64,000 nt of DNA from positions 4,612,001 to 4,676,000 of the forward strand of contig NZ_CP098323.1 of NCBI RefSeq assembly GCF_023657595.1, read 5' to 3'. Source of the DNA: Cytobacillus firmus. Lineage in GTDB: Bacteria; Bacillota; Bacilli; Bacillales; Cytobacillaceae. Position numbers and translations under genes: made by a program. Each line of letters begins with the position of its first letter. Within the stretch, counting starts at the first letter, position 1. The notes under the pieces are model-generated. The model saw nothing but the letters and a program-made list of their open reading frames with translations, had not been told where the DNA came from and did not search any database. Of this stretch, positions 60,287 through 64,000 are shown in pieces.

Positions 60287-61228
60287 ATGAATATTAGAAC
60301 AAGAATAATGCTTACTATTATTGGAATACCCCTAATGCTTGGAGGATGTTCTGGTAAGAATAGCACGAACAACAATAAAGACAGTGAAATAACAAAAGAA
60401 ACACAGGCTGCCGCCTCTGAAGAAACAATGGTAAGTGTTCAGGATTATACCGGGGAAGGCTATGCACTTCCATATGGAAAAGAAACGAATAAAATCGCTG
60501 ATGATCATCTTGCTCAAATAGAGGAAGCTGCCCTCAATTTTTTTAAGGAGAAATATAAGACCGATGTAACGGTGCATAATGTAGTCGGTGCTAAGGATGG
60601 GGCTACTGTGTTTGTAGAATCAAAAGGTGAGCCGCATTTCTACACTTATGCTGTAGTACCAATTGATGCACAAGGAAAAAAAGTGAAGACAGAAATGATT
60701 TGGGCGGATGAATTTCAGGTGGAGAATGCCATTAAAGGCGGATTGTATCACATGATTTTTAATGAAGAATTCAAGAAGCTCGATAACTACCTTGAGTCAG
60801 TTGCGGCTTATGGACAAGTAACAGGTAAAACAGAAGAGGCCCTCCAAAATGCTGGCGGACAAGGTTTTATGGCACCCTATTATTTTATTTCCATGACAGA
60901 TGAAGAGTTGGCTATTACGCCAGTCTATGACCTTTATATAAATAATCCTGATGAAAGTGTAGAAAACTTACGGAAAGCTTATGATGAAACACAATTTAAT
61001 CCTGAAAATTTCTTTATAAATATACAATATTTCATGGCTGACGAAGAATCAGAACCAAACAAAGAAATATTTAATGGAATCGTGAACGAACTCGAAGAGA
61101 TGACTTCAATTCCTAGAGGTTCTTACAGTCTTTTTCTTAATGATAATTTCATTGATAAACAGAGTGCAGATGGGACTAAGGATAACTCTTTGGAACAGTC
61201 CTTCCCTGACTATATTATAAAAGATTAA
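60287..61228 (+). CDS. DUF1672 lipoprotein, TilA-like putative immunity protein (copy 2)
   Basis: This 313-residue lipoprotein starts behind GGGAGG, 23 bp after copy 1. The lipobox LGGC gives Cys21, followed by an Asn/Ser/Thr-rich linker (SGKNSTNNNKDSEITKETQA). The DUF1672 core follows: VQDYTGEGYALPYGKETNKIA, FFKEKYKTDVTVHNVVGAKDGATVFVESKGEPHFYTYAVVPID and MTSIPRGSYSLFLNDNFIDKQ. Its N-terminal half is close to copy 3 (61831-62763), so one arose by recent duplication. Right after its stop a short sequence begins MNTNKSSP, which echoes the start of the toxin gene. It would be anchored on the outer face of the membrane, where immunity against a lipase is expected. Confidence 0.87.
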   Translation: MNIRTRIMLTIIGIPLMLGGCSGKNSTNNNKDSEITKETQAAASEETMVSVQDYTGEGYALPYGKETNKIADDHLAQIEEAALNFFKEKYKTDVTVHNVVGAKDGATVFVESKGEPHFYTYAVVPIDAQGKKVKTEMIWADEFQVENAIKGGLYHMIFNEEFKKLDNYLESVAAYGQVTGKTEEALQNAGGQGFMAPYYFISMTDEELAITPVYDLYINNPDESVENLRKAYDETQFNPENFFINIQYFMADEESEPNKEIFNGIVNELEEMTSIPRGSYSLFLNDNFIDKQSADGTKDNSLEQSFPDYIIKD

Positions 61229-61241
61229 AGAAGGTGAATAA

Positions 61242-61358
61242 ATGAATACAAATAAGAGTTCACCAACTGTTGCTAAGATATTTCGTCAGATAAATGATAG
61301 ACCTCCCATCCATTGCCATTTTAAGAGAGATGGATTGTTAGGATCAATGAGTCAATAA
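61242..61358 (+). pseudogene. Vestigial 5' end of a toxin (TslA-like) gene
   Basis: Following GAAGGTGAATAA, the ATG at 61242 opens MNTNKSSPTVAKIF and stops after 38 codons. The intact toxin gene at 62777 is preceded by GCAGGTGAATAA and starts MNTLNGSPNINENI. The shared upstream bases and first codons indicate a deleted copy of the toxin gene. It is not expected to be functional. Confidence 0.7.
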
Positions 61359-61369
61359 GGAGAAGGTTG

Positions 61370-61604
61370 AGAAACTAAAAAACTGCATTTGATGAAAGTA
61401 GAAAATTTAACAATCGGCATTCAACTATTTATGAAAGACAAGGATGCTAAGTCAAGTGAAAAGATCTTTAATCACGCTGTAAAAGATCTGGATGAAATGA
61501 AAAACAATCCTAGAGGCTCTTATGGGATATTCCTTAATGATAACTTAATCCACAGGGAAACTTCTGAGGGCTTTAAAGAAAATTCCTTAGAGAGATTACC
61601 CTAA
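61370..61604 (+). pseudogene. C-terminal fragment of a DUF1672 lipoprotein gene
   Basis: The frame from 61395 reads VENLTIGIQLFMKDKDAKSSEKIF, then VKDLDEMKNNPRGSYGIFLNDNLIHRETSEGFKENSLE, matching the last 70 residues of the other DUF1672 proteins. Upstream bases still resemble the family but are out of frame with stops, so the gene is truncated. It has no signal peptide and no plausible start of its own. Confidence 0.85.
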
Positions 61605-61830
61605 CCAAGTTGTCAAGGAGTAAGAACTGTAATATTAAGCTCCATACCATTTGAAACAGCATGGACGATCTAACTTTAGTACAATCTTCCCTTCCCCTAT
61701 CTGACTATTTACCTATTTTCACCTAAAAAGTGTAATTTTCCACGTTTAAACTGTAAAAATATAACTCTATCCGCTAAAATAAGGGATATAACTTTGAATG
61801 GCACATTCCTTTAGGGAGGACATGTAAATA

Positions 61831-62763
61831 ATGCACAAGAAAACAAAAATTTTACTCTGCAGTGTTGGGATATCATTAATGCTTGGAGGATGTTCTGGTA
61901 TGAATAGCACAAATAACAATCAAGACACTGAAAAAACAAAAGAAACACAGGCTGCCCCTTCTGAAGAAACTAAGATTAGCGTTCAGGATTATACAGGTGA
62001 GGGCTATGCATTACCATATGGAAGAGTGACAGATGAAATTGCTGATAAAAACCTTGCTCAGATAGAGGAAGCTGCCACCAGCTTTTTCAAAGAGAAATAT
62101 ATGACAGACGTAACTGTGCATAATGTGGTAGGTGCAAAGGATGGGGCCACTGTGTTTGTAGAATCAAAAGGCGAACCGCATTTCTACACCTATGCTGTAG
62201 TACCAATAGATGAACTGGAAAAGAAAGTAATGACGGAAAAGATATGGGCGGACGAATTCCAGGTCGAGAATGCCATTAAAGGCGGGTTGTATGGCATGAT
62301 CTTCAAAAAAGAATTTAATCAACTCGATAACTACTTTGATTCACTTGCAGCAGAAGGTCAAATTACTGGCAAAACTTATGAAGCCATTCAAAAAGTTGGA
62401 GGCAAGGGTTTCTCAACCCCTTATTATTTTATTTCAATAGCCGATGAGACAGCTATCCAACCTGTATATGACCTTTTCATGAAAAATCCTGATGAAAGTG
62501 CAGAAAACCTCAGGAAGGCTTTTGAGGACAATTCATTCTCGGCAGAAAACCTTTTCATTAATATTCAATTATTTATGGCTGATAAAAGTGCAAATCCAGA
62601 TAAAAAGTTGTTTGATAAAATCATAAAAGACCTTGAAGAAATGACCTCAATCCCTAGAGGTTCATATAGTTTTGTGTTAAATGATAATTTTATTGATAAG
62701 CAGAGCTCCAGCGGTATGGGAGATAATTCACTGGATTTACTAAAAGATATTATCAAAGAATAA
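61831..62763 (+). CDS. DUF1672 lipoprotein, TilA-like putative immunity protein (copy 3)
   Basis: This 310-residue lipoprotein follows AGGGAGGACATGTAA. The signal KKTKILLCSVGISLMLGGC gives Cys21. The family core is VQDYTGEGYALPYGRVTDEIA, SFFKEKYMTDVTVHNVVGAKDGATVFVESKGEPHFYTYAVV and MTSIPRGSYSFVLNDNFIDKQSSSGMGDNSLDLLKDIIKE. It ends 14 bp before the toxin gene, so both are probably on one transcript. This is the best candidate for the cognate immunity protein of the downstream lipase. It is a close paralogue of copy 2 in its N-terminal half. The function is inferred from family and position. Confidence 0.88.
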   Translation: MHKKTKILLCSVGISLMLGGCSGMNSTNNNQDTEKTKETQAAPSEETKISVQDYTGEGYALPYGRVTDEIADKNLAQIEEAATSFFKEKYMTDVTVHNVVGAKDGATVFVESKGEPHFYTYAVVPIDELEKKVMTEKIWADEFQVENAIKGGLYGMIFKKEFNQLDNYFDSLAAEGQITGKTYEAIQKVGGKGFSTPYYFISIADETAIQPVYDLFMKNPDESAENLRKAFEDNSFSAENLFINIQLFMADKSANPDKKLFDKIIKDLEEMTSIPRGSYSFVLNDNFIDKQSSSGMGDNSLDLLKDIIKE

Positions 62764-62776
62764 AGCAGGTGAATAA

Positions 62777-64000
62777 ATGAATACACTTAATGGTTCACCA
62801 AATATAAATGAAAATATCTCCATAAACAATGATAAAGATTTGGTTGAGCTAGCTGGCTACTATGCCTATACCTATCCCCAAAAAGGGGAAATCCTAAAAG
62901 TAAATGGAATAAAATATCAGGTTCGCCACGAGCACTATGAAGATCCAACCGGGCTTGATGCAATGACAGTTGTAAATATGGAGACTGAAGAAATATCCAT
63001 CATCTATGTAGGAACAGATGCACATGGAGAATACGGCAAGCAGGATATTATTACAGATGCCCAGCTTTTAAGTGACCTGACACCTGCACAGCTAGCTGAA
63101 GCAAGAAATTATTTTAATGAAATGAATGAAAAATACAAACAATTTGGCGGCGTCCAATCGATCGCAGGAAATTCACTTGGCGGCGGTCTGGTTGGTGCAG
63201 TAGCAATTGAAAATCCAGAGGTTAAGGCCGTAACACTGAACCCTGCCCTCCTTCCTGATGGAATGATGGACCCTGATAAAACGTATGACAACATCACAAA
63301 CTACTTCAGCAGCTACGATGTGCTGACTCAGACTTTAATCGCATTGGATCTGCATGGCAGGATTCCAGGAAAACAGTATGAAATCTTCAATGGGATTCCA
63401 GAATTCTCAAAGCTTGCTACAAACCATACAGGCTATCTGAGGAATGAAGATGGCACTCAGTTTTATGTTATCGGAGAAGTCGGCAAGCCGGGTTATGGAA
63501 AAATCTATGTGGATGCAGATGCCCATATCGTATCCAGCATTTGGACGGGAGTACCGCTGTATGGCGGGCACTCAGACCGCATTGAGATTAACAAGGAGAG
63601 CCTTGATCTTCTGGCTTCCTCCCTGCAAAACCATGTAATGGAAAGACTGAATCTTGCTCACGAATACTTGGGCAATTCGGTTGCCATTGTAGACGATGAA
63701 GCCAGCCGTTATTATGAACGGCTCAGCCGTCTGCAGAAGATTTTCGAAGAGATGTTTGAAAATCTGATCAGTGAACCGCTGTTTATGGGGATTACTTCGA
63801 TCAGCAACCGATTAACAGCCGAAATTGACCATTTGGTTTCTTTGTTAAATGTGGCGGAAAGTCATGCTAAATCCCTGAACTATATACTGAATTCACCGCC
63901 TGCTGAGCTGCTTGAACATATTTTCCGGACGAACGTCAGTGTGGAAGGCATCTTTAATGAAATCCGCGGCTTTTTGTACGATTTGAAAGCAGATGTTCAG
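62777..64000 (+). CDS. TslA-like lipase toxin, N-terminal part (runs off right edge)
   Basis: This large protein, 408 codons in the window and open at the edge, has an N-terminal alpha/beta hydrolase lipase domain. The nucleophile elbow is IAGNSLGGGLVG with Ser133. The likely triad is completed by Asp181 (FSSYDVL) and His217 (ATNHTGYL). From about residue 275 the chain becomes long and helical (SLQNHVMERLNLAHEYLG, LFMGITSISNRLTAEIDHLVSLLN), which fits the LXG-like C-terminal part of TslA, a type VII-secreted phospholipase with reversed domain order. There is no signal peptide. It starts 14 bp after a DUF1672 lipoprotein gene, the immunity class of TslA. Secretion genes are not in the window, so the type VII route is inferred. 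Confidence 0.78.
   Translation, partial: MNTLNGSPNINENISINNDKDLVELAGYYAYTYPQKGEILKVNGIKYQVRHEHYEDPTGLDAMTVVNMETEEISIIYVGTDAHGEYGKQDIITDAQLLSDLTPAQLAEARNYFNEMNEKYKQFGGVQSIAGNSLGGGLVGAVAIENPEVKAVTLNPALLPDGMMDPDKTYDNITNYFSSYDVLTQTLIALDLHGRIPGKQYEIFNGIPEFSKLATNHTGYLRNEDGTQFYVIGEVGKPGYGKIYVDADAHIVSSIWTGVPLYGGHSDRIEINKESLDLLASSLQNHVMERLNLAHEYLGNSVAIVDDEASRYYERLSRLQKIFEEMFENLISEPLFMGITSISNRLTAEIDHLVSLLNVAESHAKSLNYILNSPPAELLEHIFRTNVSVEGIFNEIRGFLYDLKADVQ

Overview
The window looks like chromosome of a low-to-mid GC Bacillaceae bacterium (Bacillus, Cytobacillus or Mesobacillus-like; genus not provable from the sequence). Evidence: strong GGAGG ribosome sites, TTG/GTG starts, CcpA cre boxes, a PyrR-type attenuator, a SigD-type chemotaxis promoter, HPr with His15 and Ser46, PRD/EIIA antiterminators, SorC-type regulators and DUF1672 lipoproteins. 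No rRNA, tRNA, CRISPR array, insertion sequence or phage gene was seen.

Layout. 1-5.3 kb: ascorbate-type PTS operon (PRD regulator, IIB, IIC running off the left edge) and an argininosuccinate-lyase-like enzyme. 5.6-8.0 kb: NERD-domain protein, a small CGCGG-motif protein resembling rSAM-modified RiPP precursors, and two repeat arrays. 8.1-11.1 kb: a membrane and a soluble chemoreceptor behind a SigD-like promoter. 11.2-21.5 kb: glucitol-type PTS (GutM, IIC, IIB, IIA) with a SorC regulator, a SAF-domain dehydrogenase, a complete acetoin/pyruvate-type 2-oxo acid dehydrogenase complex and its own HPr. 22.3-28.5 kb: galactitol-type PTS with PRD regulator, class II aldolase/epimerase and a divergent SorC regulator. 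28.5-34.5 kb: Fe-alcohol dehydrogenase, GntP permease and CoA-acylating semialdehyde dehydrogenase behind a sigma-54 promoter, next to a CBS-PAS-AAA+ activator. 35.3-40.9 kb: LacI-controlled set of three dehydrogenases and a second GntP permease, with two matching palindromic operators. 41.9-47.8 kb: M42 peptidase, orphan oligopeptide-binding lipoprotein, and codBA behind a PyrR attenuator. 47.9-49.9 kb: SpoIIAA-like protein and soluble acyl-ACP desaturase. 50.2-59.1 kb: an abg-type operon (four M20 amidohydrolases, AbgT transporter, unusual regulator). 59.4-64 kb: three DUF1672 lipoproteins plus fragments, then the N-terminal part of a lipase that resembles the type VII-secreted toxin TslA, whose immunity proteins (TilA) are DUF1672 lipoproteins.

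Two things stand out. First, the toxin-immunity locus at the right edge, which carries a vestigial copy of the toxin start between duplicated immunity genes. Second, five intergenic arrays of a 9-base word (CTATTTGCA) repeated every 20-21 bp, i.e. every two helical turns. All five share one polarity and end in the same cap (CTATT or a close variant, six bases, GTTCACA). A separate 11-copy 52-bp array of hairpin-forming repeats lies inside the abg operon.

Most of the window is catabolic and modular: each operon couples one transporter (PTS, GntP, AbgT, CodB) to two to five enzymes and a dedicated regulator, often with a cre box for carbon catabolite control. Functions are read from motifs and gene context only; true substrates of several operons are unknown.
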